A stretch of DNA of 64,000 bases from Fen-1301 sp963786395 (GTDB lineage Bacteria > Bacteroidota > Ignavibacteria > Ignavibacteriales > Ignavibacteriaceae): assembly GCA_963786395.1 (NCBI GenBank), contig CAWAZD010000014.1, forward strand, positions 124,001 to 188,000, written 5' to 3'. Shown here piece after piece: positions 36,522-46,036 of this stretch (positions within the stretch are counted from its first letter, which is position 1; the number at the start of each line of letters is the position of its first letter). Made by a program: the position numbers and the translations under genes. The notes beneath the pieces are model-generated. The model was not told the origin of the DNA. It searched no databases and saw nothing but the letters and a program-made list of their open reading frames with translations.

Positions 36522-37941
36522 TTTCTTCATCCTTTTTGAATGTGATAAATATTATAAGTTTGAAAAATGAAAATCTGTATTCCACTAATGGAACATTTTG
36601 CCATTTATCACAAGGGAAAAATGGATTGATGGATTGTTGGATAAGTGGAATAAGGAACAAACCCAGGATCCCCGTTGGATTGATGGATTGATGGATTATT
36701 GGAATAAAGAACAAACCAGACATCAGTTGTTTTTCAAACATAATTGATAAGTGTCCTAAAAGCAAAGGCCAGTTTTTAAGTGGCTGAGACCAGTTTTTCT
36801 CTAAATCCCTATAAGCCAAAAATAGAGATTTTTTCAGAGCCTCATTATGTGGGAAAATGCTTTTGGTTTTAGTAACTTTTCTAAACTGACGGTGAAGAGA
36901 TTCCACAGCATTAGTTGTGTATATTATTTTCCTTAACTCTTCCGGATACTTAAAAAATGGCGACAGATTAGACCAATTCGCTCTCCAGGATTTCAAGCCC
37001 AGATTATATTTCTTTGACCATGTTTTCTCTACCTGCTCAAGAGCAAATAAAGCTGCCTCTTCTGTAGGAGCTTTATAAACAGTTTTTAGATCTCGGGCTA
37101 CAGTTTTTCGATCCTTTAGAACAACATACTTCAAAGTGTTTCTGAGTTGGTGGATAATACAAAGTTGTATTTCAGTTTCCGGAAATACGGTCTGGATAGC
37201 ATCTGGAAAACCTTTTAATCCATCGATACATGCAATTAAAATTTGCTTGATGCCGCGGTTTCTTAGTTCGGTTAAAACTGTAAGCCAAAATGTTGATCCC
37301 TCAGCCTCTCCGATCCATAAACCCAATAGTTCCTTATACCCATGTAAATCAACGCCAAGGCATGTATAAGCTGCTTTAGAGGTCACCCTCCTAGTTGTCT
37401 CATCCCTTACTTTAAAGTGGACTGCATCCAAATAAACTACCGTGTAGACTGGCTCTAAAGGACGGTTCTGCCATTCAGTTGCCATTACGGTTATCTGATC
37501 AGTTATGCGGGATATTAATGAAGCTGATGTGTTTATTCCGTAGATATCTTCCAAATGGGATTCAATATCCCGGGTAGTCATACCCTTGGCATACATGGAA
37601 ATAATTTTATCTTCAAGCTCTCCTAACCTACGTTCATGTTTCTTTACAACAACAGGTTCAAAGGCTCCCTTGCGGTCACGAGGTGTATCTACTTGGATCT
37701 CCCCCTGGTCTGTCATAATGTATTTGCTGGTTTTACCATTCCTGCTATTACCAGAATTATTTCCTGAGGGGTCATGTTTCTGATACCCAAGATGTTCATT
37801 CATCTCTGTTTCAAGCATTAACTCAAGAGATGCTTTAATGATTTTCTTGATTGCTCCGTTCTGTCCCATGAGGTCTTTATAGGATTTTGCTTTACTCAAA
37901 TCCTTCTTTAACTGTTCAAAAACCTCGTCATCTAAGTCCAT
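36448..37941 (-). CDS. IS256-family transposase with run-on C-terminus
   Basis: Residues 1-405 are a normal IS256/mutator transposase: IKASLELMLETEMNEHLGYQ, the first catalytic Asp in VYLDAVHFKVRD, the second Asp in ACIDGLKGFPDAI, CIIHQLRNTLKYV, and the TTNAVESLHRQFRK motif. It begins after AGGAG. After LGHLSIMFEKQL, where family members stop within a few residues, the frame runs on for another 90 codons. These lie in ATTGATGG-type tandem repeats (IHQSINP, IQQSINP) and the start of the SRPBCC gene, because the native stop and right end of the IS are gone. The catalytic core is intact, but the element lacks one end. Confidence 0.85.
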   Translation of the reverse strand: MDLDDEVFEQLKKDLSKAKSYKDLMGQNGAIKKIIKASLELMLETEMNEHLGYQKHDPSGNNSGNSRNGKTSKYIMTDQGEIQVDTPRDRKGAFEPVVVKKHERRLGELEDKIISMYAKGMTTRDIESHLEDIYGINTSASLISRITDQITVMATEWQNRPLEPVYTVVYLDAVHFKVRDETTRRVTSKAAYTCLGVDLHGYKELLGLWIGEAEGSTFWLTVLTELRNRGIKQILIACIDGLKGFPDAIQTVFPETEIQLCIIHQLRNTLKYVVLKDRKTVARDLKTVYKAPTEEAALFALEQVEKTWSKKYNLGLKSWRANWSNLSPFFKYPEELRKIIYTTNAVESLHRQFRKVTKTKSIFPHNEALKKSLFLAYRDLEKNWSQPLKNWPLLLGHLSIMFEKQLMSGLFFIPIIHQSINPTGILGLFLIPLIQQSINPFFPCDKWQNVPLVEYRFSFFKLIIFITFKKDEENEYQRFNLYHFGRPISRRSIQCHQ

Positions 37942-38036
37942 AATAAATACTCCTGTTGTAAATGTAAGTTAATAAATAAATCAAGGTTAATAGCCATCTG
38001 ATTTTTTACCATTTACACAGAATTATATACACTCCC
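36725..38036 (-). mobile_element. IS256-family insertion sequence, right end lost
   Basis: The left (upstream) end is recognisable: on the minus strand GGGAGTGTATATAATTCTGT continues GTAAATGG (38008-38036), the usual IS256-type inverted repeat. No matching GTGTATATAATTCTGTG on the plus strand is found beyond the transposase end. Sequence downstream of about 36725 switches abruptly to chromosomal tandem repeats. The element is therefore one-ended and probably immobile, though its transposase may still act in trans. Confidence 0.75.
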
Positions 38037-38377
38037 TCAGCTGATCATTTTGTCGTATGTCTGAAGTACCATTGCCGTACCAAAGCCGTATGTTTGAAGT
38101 ACCGTTGCCGTACCTTTGAAGTACAATCGCCGTACCCCTGAAGTACTAAAGAAGTATTAAGGCGGTTTTAAGGAAGTACCCCGGAAAAAGAAAAAGTTAA
38201 AAGTAAAAATGAAAAAGTAAAAAGGAATTGTAAGGGGATGAATCCCCTGGAATCGCAATAATTTTTCCAATAATCCCAGGCATAAATGCCTGGGCTACTA
38301 AACCATAAAACAACAATTAAATTAGCCCAGTCTTATTCCATCAATCCATTACTCCAACAATCCATTACTCCAGTTTT
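38037..38377. repeat. Spacer with degenerate tandem phrase and palindromic module
   Basis: At 38061-38146 a 22-base phrase, TTTGAAGTACCGTTGCCGTA-like, is repeated about four times with changes. It is followed by AGGGGATGAATCCCCT (38233-38248), CCCAGGCATAAATGCCTGGG (38275-38294) and ATTACTCCA/TCAATCCA tandem units (38336-38370). No gene is present. Confidence 0.7.
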
Positions 38378-41356
38378 TCATTTGCCCGGTTTCAGGATTA
38401 TTCCCTTATTCTGGTGTCCGTTTATTCTTACATTTATTGGCTGGTTAAACCTGATATGTTTTGTGAAATTTAACACTTTCACAGCCGGCATTGCGTTTAA
38501 CCAATCCCAATTAATAAACCCAAGATGTTCATATTCGTTTACTGTAAAGTATCCTACTTTAAATGAAGTAATATTCTGAAAGAAATGACTACCCTGAGAG
38601 GGTGTAACATTAAAATCCTTAAATCCGGATTCAACTATTACACTCGCACCCGATATCTGGTCCCATGTAACGGGTATCCCCAGCCAATGATCTAAACTTC
38701 CCCAACGCCCTACACCAATAAGTATATATGGTCTTTTCTGTTCCAACAATTCCGAATTAAGTTTGCTTACTTCCATAGCAACATCGCGGCTCTTCCCGCG
38801 GTCAAAAGTCTGTATGTCTACCATTACAATATCATAAATATCGGTGATCGCTCCGTTGCCCAGTACCTGCGTACTTTGACAAATGAGATCTTCTTTTTCA
38901 AAATTATCTACTTCAAGCTCTTCTATTTCACGGCTTATTACCAGAGGACGCATCTGCAGCATTGCGAATTCCTTAGGCTTGCCCGGCTGGACTTTCATAT
39001 TTACCGCGAATTCAATTTCTACAGATACCCCCATCCCCCATGAACCCAACTCAAGTAGGACATCAAGAATTTCCGCGAGAGGAAATAAATTGTGCTTTAA
39101 TATCGGAGCGAATGTAACTACGCGGTTCCCCTTTCTTGAAGTACCGTCATATACGGAATCATTTTCAGCCGAATAAGTTGACCCCACATAATTTAATGTC
39201 TGGTCCTTTTCTGAAACTATAAGTTCGTACTTTACAACCAGTTCTTCAGGGTTATCATCAGATGTATGTTTCAATCTACCATTTAAATTCAACGCATAGA
39301 AAAACTGCTGCGCATTTTTAATTGTCTCTTTTGTTGAAAAGAATTGCAGCAAATGCTTCGGGTATTTTGGACAGAACCGAACACAGTTGCCTCCGTCTAC
39401 AACTGTCTTTCCTAATCCTAATGCCGCAAGTGCAATACCGTCTGTTGATTTCTGCGGAGGCACCGGGTAAAAATTAAATGATTTTGCAACGCCCGAAAAA
39501 TCAGGGTAAAATCTTTCATCATGCGGTGCGCCTACAAGGCGCTGGATTATAACTCCCATCTTTTCTTCTTCAAGCCGGTATGCGGTCATTTTCATGTAAT
39601 CCTTAGCCGACTTAAAAAAAGTAGACGCGTAAACGCACCTGATGCATTCTAATAATTCCTGCAGCCGTATTTCAATTTCGCTGTTGTTATTGGGCAGCAT
39701 GTATGTTTCATATACACCGGCAAACGGCTGGAATTGTGAGTCCTCTAATAAACTGGATGATCTTACTGCAAGAGGTTCTTTTATTATCTCAAGAAAATCC
39801 CGGAGCTTTTTCAATATATCTAAGGGGAAATACTGTGCCTCAAGGAATTTTTTAATTATTAATTTGTCATCAGTTTCATTTAACGCAAAATTTTCCAGAT
39901 GATTTACTTCAAGGAAATGGTCATATACATCTGTTGCTATTACAACAGCCGAGGGTACTGTTATAGCGACATCGTCAAACATATCCCTTATGTTATAATC
40001 ATTTATTAACTTATTAATAAATCCAAGACCCCGTGCCTTGCCGCCTAATGAACCGCCACCTATGCGCGCAAAACTGTTATTGGCGTCAAATATTTCCTTG
40101 TTAAAATCAGTAATTACACCTTGCTGTCTTATCTGCTGATAAATTTTAAGTGAATCGATCAGCTCTTTCCTTAACTCCGAAATGGATTTAAAATCTGATA
40201 CTTTTCGAGGTCTTAGTCTATAAGCTAACCAGAATTCCGTTCTTGCCTTTAGCCAGTTAGAAAAATGATTCCTTTCTGAATGATAAAAAATACTTTCATC
40301 CGGTACTATGTGAAGCTGTTCTTCTAATGATTTTAAATTGTTTGCCCTGCCAACAATCTGACCCTGCATATTATAAAAAACAAAATCACCGAATCCGAAA
40401 CGGTCTAAAATAAATTCCCGCAGCTCATGCAGCAAGCGGGGTGAGTTTTTCTGTATGAATGATGCCCCTATGTCATGAGCGGCTTTTTCATATTCGGTTG
40501 TGCTTGACTGCAGCAGTATAGGGATATCCTTATGTTCTTTTTTAACAGCAAGCGCAAATTTCAATCCGGCTTCAGGATCTCTCTCACCGCCTTTCTTAAA
40601 ATTATTATCTGTAATTATTCCAAGTATTGAATCCTGATATTTTTCATAATAACTCCACGCTTCTTCATATGTGGTGCACAAAAGTATTTTTGGTCGTGCA
40701 CGCATACGCAAAAATTTATGCGTGATATTTACACCCTCGGATAATAATCTCTGCGACTGTTTAAATATCTCCGTGTAAATAATCGGCAGATAGGACGAAT
40801 AAAATTTAATGTTATCTTCTACAAGAATAATTGCCTGGACACCGACTTTTAATATGTCGTTCTCCGCGTTCATTTTGTCTTCGGCATATTTCGTAATTGC
40901 AATAAGTAACCGGTAGTCGCCCTGCCAGATAAATACTTTGTCAAAAATGGAAGTGTCGTAAAAACTTTGTAATTCCTTTCTTTCCTTGTTATCGTAGGCG
41001 AGCAGAATTATCGGTGTGTTGATCCCTTTCTCTTTAATTTTATTAGCAAACTTAACCACATGCATATCTTCAATATGCAAAGTTGTTATTATCAGGTCAA
41101 ACGGAACATCATCAAAAAGTTCAAGAGCTTCTTCTCCCATTGTTACATGAGTAATTTCCGGTGCCTGGCTTAAATTTAAAGCCTGGTATTCTTCACGTAT
41201 CAGCTCGTATAATCTTCCATCCTCTTCAAAAAGATAGTTGTCGTATAAACTTGATACAAGCAGAATTTCCCTTATCTTATGCCGCATAAGTTTCTGGAAA
41301 TTATTATACTTGTTTACTACTGCACTTTCAATTTTGAGCTGGCTGAGTTTATCCAT
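38378..41356 (-). CDS. REC-like/PEP-synthase ATP-grasp protein (paralogue 2)
   Basis: This 992-residue protein is collinear with the 8980-11985 protein. It has receiver-like domains (EILLVSSLYDNYLFEEDG, LIITTLHIEDMHV; AIILVEDNIKFYSSYLP, GIITDNNFKKG), then the ATP-grasp/PEP-synthase N-domain (FARIGGGSLGGKARGLGF, RSSSLLEDSQFQPFAGVY, AMLQMRPLVISRE) and the same C-terminal block (LIGVGRWGSLDHWLGIPV). The phospho-acceptor position ITDNNF has Asp followed by Asn instead of the paralogue's SDIDFP. No phosphohistidine swivel motif is seen. Unlike its paralogue it stands alone, with repeats on both sides. Probably a nucleotide-dependent enzyme or regulator; substrate unknown. Confidence 0.75.
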   Translation of the reverse strand: MDKLSQLKIESAVVNKYNNFQKLMRHKIREILLVSSLYDNYLFEEDGRLYELIREEYQALNLSQAPEITHVTMGEEALELFDDVPFDLIITTLHIEDMHVVKFANKIKEKGINTPIILLAYDNKERKELQSFYDTSIFDKVFIWQGDYRLLIAITKYAEDKMNAENDILKVGVQAIILVEDNIKFYSSYLPIIYTEIFKQSQRLLSEGVNITHKFLRMRARPKILLCTTYEEAWSYYEKYQDSILGIITDNNFKKGGERDPEAGLKFALAVKKEHKDIPILLQSSTTEYEKAAHDIGASFIQKNSPRLLHELREFILDRFGFGDFVFYNMQGQIVGRANNLKSLEEQLHIVPDESIFYHSERNHFSNWLKARTEFWLAYRLRPRKVSDFKSISELRKELIDSLKIYQQIRQQGVITDFNKEIFDANNSFARIGGGSLGGKARGLGFINKLINDYNIRDMFDDVAITVPSAVVIATDVYDHFLEVNHLENFALNETDDKLIIKKFLEAQYFPLDILKKLRDFLEIIKEPLAVRSSSLLEDSQFQPFAGVYETYMLPNNNSEIEIRLQELLECIRCVYASTFFKSAKDYMKMTAYRLEEEKMGVIIQRLVGAPHDERFYPDFSGVAKSFNFYPVPPQKSTDGIALAALGLGKTVVDGGNCVRFCPKYPKHLLQFFSTKETIKNAQQFFYALNLNGRLKHTSDDNPEELVVKYELIVSEKDQTLNYVGSTYSAENDSVYDGTSRKGNRVVTFAPILKHNLFPLAEILDVLLELGSWGMGVSVEIEFAVNMKVQPGKPKEFAMLQMRPLVISREIEELEVDNFEKEDLICQSTQVLGNGAITDIYDIVMVDIQTFDRGKSRDVAMEVSKLNSELLEQKRPYILIGVGRWGSLDHWLGIPVTWDQISGASVIVESGFKDFNVTPSQGSHFFQNITSFKVGYFTVNEYEHLGFINWDWLNAMPAVKVLNFTKHIRFNQPINVRINGHQNKGIILKPGK

Positions 41357-41942
41357 GTCTTTTAATAATTCTTTAAGAAGATTAACCTTAACATTCCAAA
41401 TTTTTCCTTTAAAGTAAAGAACCCCCCTATTTGGCTGTTATGCCTTAAGGCCTCCTTAAGGCCGACTAAAAACATCAAACCGGCGGCAGAGATTACACTT
41501 TTGCTAACTCCCGGGGCCTGAACTGTTAGCTAATTACTATGTCCCAAGGCCTGAGCGACTAGGCTTTTGTTAGGCGCCAAGGCCTGAGAGACTACACATT
41601 TACTGAAGAATCGCATTGAATGTTTAAGAAATGCTGATTCTTCGCTTCGCTCCTAATGACAAGATCGAGGATCATTATAAAATTAACGAAGTTAGTATCG
41701 CTTATAGGTAAATGCCTTCGGCATTTATCGGGCGGGTCGGGAGACCGCGCCCCTACAAAATTTCTGATTGGATTGTAGGACAACGTTTATCAGCATAGAA
41801 TTTAATTTGAATAAGTGTGATGTGGATTTAATGAAGTTTTTATTATTTCCATTATAATTCTTTTTAAGTAAGGGAAGTCATTATTTCCGTTTATTGATTT
41901 TATGGTAATGAACAGATTTTATTTATTTACAAAGGAAGTTAT
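41357..41942. repeat. Repeat-rich 586-base spacer
   Basis: Holds CCTTAAGGCCTCCTTAAGGC-like palindromes at 41443-41464, a thrice-repeated degenerate phrase around GGCCTGA...GACTA (41513-41595), AAATGCCTTCGGCATTTA (41711-41728), and a GGGCGGGTC/GACCGCGCCC hairpin (41731-41753). No credible gene is present. Bases 41820-41942 are AT-rich and should include the promoter of the following rightward gene, which has AAAGGAAG before its ATG. Confidence 0.6.
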
Positions 41943-42803
41943 ATGAAAAAAATACTACTGCTAATTATAGTCACATTTTTTTACTTATCAGACTTGAAGC
42001 CGCAATCAGTTCCCAACGGAGGATTTGAAACCTGGACTAACGGAAGTCCCAATAGCTGGATTACTTCAAATGCGCCTCCAATAATTATTACCATTTCTCA
42101 ATCTTCAACGGCTCATTCAGGGTCGTATTCCGCAAGAGGGGATGTAATAAGTTATTTGGGAAATACGCTGGGCCCGCTAATTCAGTCAGGTTCCACGGGA
42201 TTAGGAGTTCCAATTTCCCAGAGATATGCTGTTGCTTCCGGATGGTATCAATTAAACGCCGTTTCGGGCGATCAACTTGAGGCAATAGTCCTCCTGGAAA
42301 AATCCCGTTCTATTGTTGCTTCGGGTACAGCAATGTTACCTGCCGCTTCTACATGGACAGCATTTAATATTAATTTATTTTATATCACGTCGGATATTCC
42401 CGACACAGCCGTACTTCAATTTACTTTAATCGGAAGCGATAATACACCAACAGTACATGTGGGAACATATTTTCTTCTGGATGATGTTAATCTGTCGGGA
42501 ATAGCTACTTCAGTTTCTGATCCTGGATTAGTTCCGGCTCAATTTTCACTCGAACAAAATTATCCCAACCCCTTTAATCCTTCAACCAAAATCAAATTTA
42601 GTCTTCCGGAAAAATCATTTGTAAGTCTTAAACTTTATAATGTAATCGGCAAGGAGGTTGCGGTTATAGCGGAAGGAGAATTCTCAGAAGGAACTCACGA
42701 AGTTAATTTTGACGCGTCAAATTTATATTCCGGTGTTTATTTCTACACACTGAAAGCCGGAACGAATTTCACACAGTCACGAAAGATGATTGTTTTGAAG
42801 TGA
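41943..42803 (+). CDS. Secreted carbohydrate-binding-like protein with T9SS sorting domain
   Basis: The 286-residue protein has a signal peptide (ending SDLKPQS) and an N-terminal beta-sandwich that starts VPNGGFETWTNGSPNSWITS and includes STAHSGSYSARGDV and GTYFLLDDVNLSG. This is the layout of PCMD/CBM-like domains on Bacteroidetes surface proteins. The last 80 residues are a type A T9SS domain (FSLEQNYPNPFNPSTKIKFS, FTQSRKMIVLK). It is likely exported and surface-bound and may bind glycans, but no catalytic domain is present. A hairpin terminator follows immediately. Confidence 0.8.
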   Translation: MKKILLLIIVTFFYLSDLKPQSVPNGGFETWTNGSPNSWITSNAPPIIITISQSSTAHSGSYSARGDVISYLGNTLGPLIQSGSTGLGVPISQRYAVASGWYQLNAVSGDQLEAIVLLEKSRSIVASGTAMLPAASTWTAFNINLFYITSDIPDTAVLQFTLIGSDNTPTVHVGTYFLLDDVNLSGIATSVSDPGLVPAQFSLEQNYPNPFNPSTKIKFSLPEKSFVSLKLYNVIGKEVAVIAEGEFSEGTHEVNFDASNLYSGVYFYTLKAGTNFTQSRKMIVLK

Positions 42804-42816
42804 GTGGTTTTATGAA

Positions 42817-42847
42817 AAAGGCAGCTTCTTTTCAGGAGGCTGCCTTT
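42817..42847. terminator. Terminator between convergent T9SS gene and gdhA
   Basis: AAAGGCAGC (42817-42825) pairs with GCTGCCTTT (42839-42847) around a 13-base loop, with an A-run before and Ts after. It serves the rightward gene and possibly the leftward gdhA. Confidence 0.75.
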
Positions 42848-42902
42848 AATGAATTGTCATTTTGAATTTATTAAATGCAGATTCTTTTAAATAAATTTAA
42901 GA

Positions 42903-44244
42903 TTATACTAATCCCTGATCCAGCATTGCATCCGCAACTTTGAGGAATCCGGCGATGTTTGCTCCATCTACATAATTACCCGGAGTACCAAACCTTTCGG
43001 CTGTTTCAATACATGTATCATGAATCTTCTTCATAATTTCATGTAAGCGGTGGTCAACTTCTTCTTTGCCCCATGGCAGACGCATACTGTTCTGCGACAT
43101 TTCCAATCCTGAAGTTGCAACTCCACCTGCATTTGATGCTTTACCAGGTGAGAATAGAATTCCATTTTCTCTGAATACTTTATATGCCTGTATTGTTGTA
43201 GGCATGTTTGCACCTTCGCATACGCAGATACATCCGTTCTTCACAAGTTCTTTAGCGTCTTCTTCAAATATTTCATTCTGAGTTGCGCATGGCATAGCAA
43301 CATCAACCTTTACGCCCCATGCACGTTTGCCTGCGTGGAATTCAACTTTGAATTTATCAGCATAATCTTTTACGCTGTCTTTTGCGCTTGCTCTCATCTG
43401 AAGCATGTATTCAATTTTGTCTCCCTTTATTCCGTCTTTGTCATAAACAAATCCGTCAGGACCTGACAATGTTACAACTTTGCCGCCAAGCTGATCTATT
43501 TTCTGAACGGCACCCCATGCTACGTTACCAAATCCTGATACAGCTACAACTTTACCTGCAAAATCCTGTCCTTTTGTTTTTAACATTTCCTGTGCAAAAT
43601 AAACAGCGCCATAACCGGTAGCTTCGGGACGAATAAGCGAACCGCCCCAGTTTAAACCTTTGCCGGTTAATACGCCTGTAAATTCATTTTTTAATCTTTT
43701 ATACTGACCGAATAAAAATCCTATCTCTCTTCCGCCAACTCCGATATCGCCAGCCGGAACATCAGTGTTAGGGCCGATATGGCGGAATAATTCTGTCATG
43801 AAACTCTGGCAGAATCTCATTACTTCATTATCGCTTTTTCCTTTAGGATCAAAATCAGATCCACCTTTGCCGCCGCCCATAGGAAGTGTGGTAAGACTAT
43901 TTTTGAATACTTGTTCAAATGCTAAGAAATTTTAATATACCCGGAGTTACTGAAGGGTGAAATCTTAAACCACCTTTGTATGGACCAATTGCGCTGTTCA
44001 TTTCAATTCTGTAACCGCGGTTTATCTGAATTTCTCCCTGATCATCCATCCATGGTACACGGAATGTTATCATCCTTTCCGGCTCAACCATTCTTTCAAG
44101 TATTTTTGCTGTTCTGTATTCCGGATGACGTTCCAAAACGATATCAAGTGATTCAACAACTTCCTGAACTGCCTGGTGGAATTCAGGTTCACTTGGATTC
44201 TGTGCCTTTACACGCGCTAACAATTTATTAACATACTCGGACAT
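42903..44244 (-). CDS. gdhA: NADP-type glutamate dehydrogenase, frameshifted (paralogue B)
   Basis: The N-terminal frame (MSEYVNKLLARVKAQNPSEP) runs through GPYKGGLRFHPSVTPGILKF and then closes at 43915. The rest continues in another frame with AFEQVFKNSLTTLP, MGGGKGGSDFDPKGKSDNEV, DVPAGDIGVGGREIGF and Rossmann VVAVSGFGNVAWG. One extra A at 43927-43929 explains the shift: the sister gene at 31914-31915 has AA at the same codon. Restored length is about 447 residues. It closely resembles paralogue A. Its product would make glutamate from ammonia and 2-oxoglutarate. It is preceded by a 350-base leader with a palindrome at 44512-44526. Confidence 0.85.
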
Positions 44245-44595
44245 ATAGACCTCATTTTAATTTTTATTTTATAAATTCAACTATTAATTATTTAACCCGA
44301 GAAGAAAAAAACATTTATGTTGTATCTCCCTAATTTGTTTGTACTTGCCTTGATATGGAACTGATTCGGAGGGCTGTATGGTTTCTTCTCACTTTAAATA
44401 TTAATTACAGTATCAAAATTAGGAAGAATTTTCCTCAAAACCTTAAGAATTTGTTTTATTTTTAGGTCAATTAATCGCAAAATATTCGGTTTTTCCCCCT
44501 AAAATGCTTCGATTTGTCTGACAAATCCATGATTCAGCGTCATTTCTGCGAAAAATTACCTTCGTCAGGGTGTGCCTTCAAGGGTGAATAAGATA
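44245..44595. other. Leader region of gdhA paralogue B
   Basis: About 350 bases with no gene. A perfect palindrome ATTTGTCTGACAAAT (44512-44526) lies about 270 bases upstream of the gdhA start and could bind a regulator, but there is no supporting second site. The remainder is AT-rich. Confidence 0.4.
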
Positions 44596-46030
44596 TTATA
44601 CTATATCCAGCGAGACGGAAAACTTTGTTTCTTTTTCAGGATGTGATTCAACTTTAATTTCCGCATAATGCCAATCGCAAATTGCTTTAACTACAGATAA
44701 CCCTAATCCTACTCCTCCAGTCTTTCTGTTCCGGGAATTTTCTACACGATAGAATCTATCAAATATTCTCGGCATCGAGTCCGGGGGAATCCCCGCCCCT
44801 TTTATTAATAATTGTTACCTTAACTTTATTGTCATTAAGTATCTCAGATATAATATTTACCGGCTGGTTTTCCTCGCCATATTTAATAGCATTATCAATC
44901 AGGTTTGAGAACGCCTGAATCATTAATTCATGATCGATAAGAACATAACAATTTGTTTTTGATTCTAATTTAAGTTCTATTTCTTTTTCTTCTCCCAGTA
45001 TGCGGAAATTCTGTACAAGATGATCAAGAAAATCATCAAGATTTACTTCAGTCTTTTTCAAACTTATAAGGCTGTGATCAGTTTTTGATATGAAAAAAAG
45101 ATTATCTACAATCTTTACAAGCCGTAACGTTTCCTCATAACTGCTCTTAAGCACCTCAATATATTGTTCAGGTGTTTTTTTTGATTTTAATGCTAACTCT
45201 GTTTCCCCGCGCAGGATAGTCAGCGGCGTCTTAAGTTCATGCGCAGCTGAAATTGAAAATTGATTCATATAGTCGATGGATACTTTTATTCTTTGAATCA
45301 TCTCATTCATTTTTCTTACAAGTCGTCCGTATTCATCATTAAATTCCCCACCGTCTATTTGTTCATTCAGATTTTGCGCGGTTATTTCCTCTGTTTTCTT
45401 TATTATTCCATCTATCCTGGATAATGATTTCTGAGAAATAAGAGCCCCGCCGATAATTGAAATAATAAGAAATAAAGGAGCAAGAATTTTATATGATTCG
45501 GCAACACTGGAAAGCGTTTCAGCTATATGCTCTTTCGGGAATGCGACAGCGATTTTGTAATTATTATGGTTTAATTGAACTGCTCTGATTGGTTTTGGCG
45601 ATAATGTTGAATCCTGAAAATCAAAAATATTATATTCACCGGTCTTATCGGGAAACGATAACCTGCGTTCGTATAAACTTGCCGACTTGAATATTAATTT
45701 CTGATTATAACTTATCTGAATAAAATTATTTCGTCTATCGAATGCAACCTCATCAAAAATCACATCCCATACCAGATCCTCAGGTGCCGCGTAAAGTGAA
45801 TCCGGCATAAACTCGTCAAAATTAACATGCTTCTCTGATACAATTCTCATAATAGCGGTTGCCTGTTTTGTAAGGGATACATCCAGGTTACTGATTAAAG
45901 TATTATATAGCTGGTAATAAATCAATGTACCCAGAAGAATTTCAAGCAGGAAAAATATAAGAGAATACCAGATTGTAGTTTTGAATCTGGTAGTATTAAC
46001 GAAGAGTTTTATTTTTTGCCGCATAATCAA
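44596..46030 (-). CDS. Membrane sensor histidine kinase, frameshifted near the C-terminus
   Basis: The kinase has a membrane helix (about 18-40), a periplasmic sensor of about 140 residues, a second helix (ILAPLFLIISIIGGALI), a HAMP segment, and a HisKA with phospho-His in SAAHELKTPLTILRGE. An ATPase N-box follows (FSNLIDNAIKYGE). The first frame stops at 44759 after VTIINKRGGDS. Removing one base at 44796-44803 continues as PPDSMPRIFDRFYRVENSRN, TGGVGLGLSVVKAI and ends VSLDIV with TAA at 44596-44598. It sits six bases after the OmpR-type regulator, its clear partner (CusS/QseC-like). Confidence 0.85.
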
Positions 46031-46036
46031 ACATGC

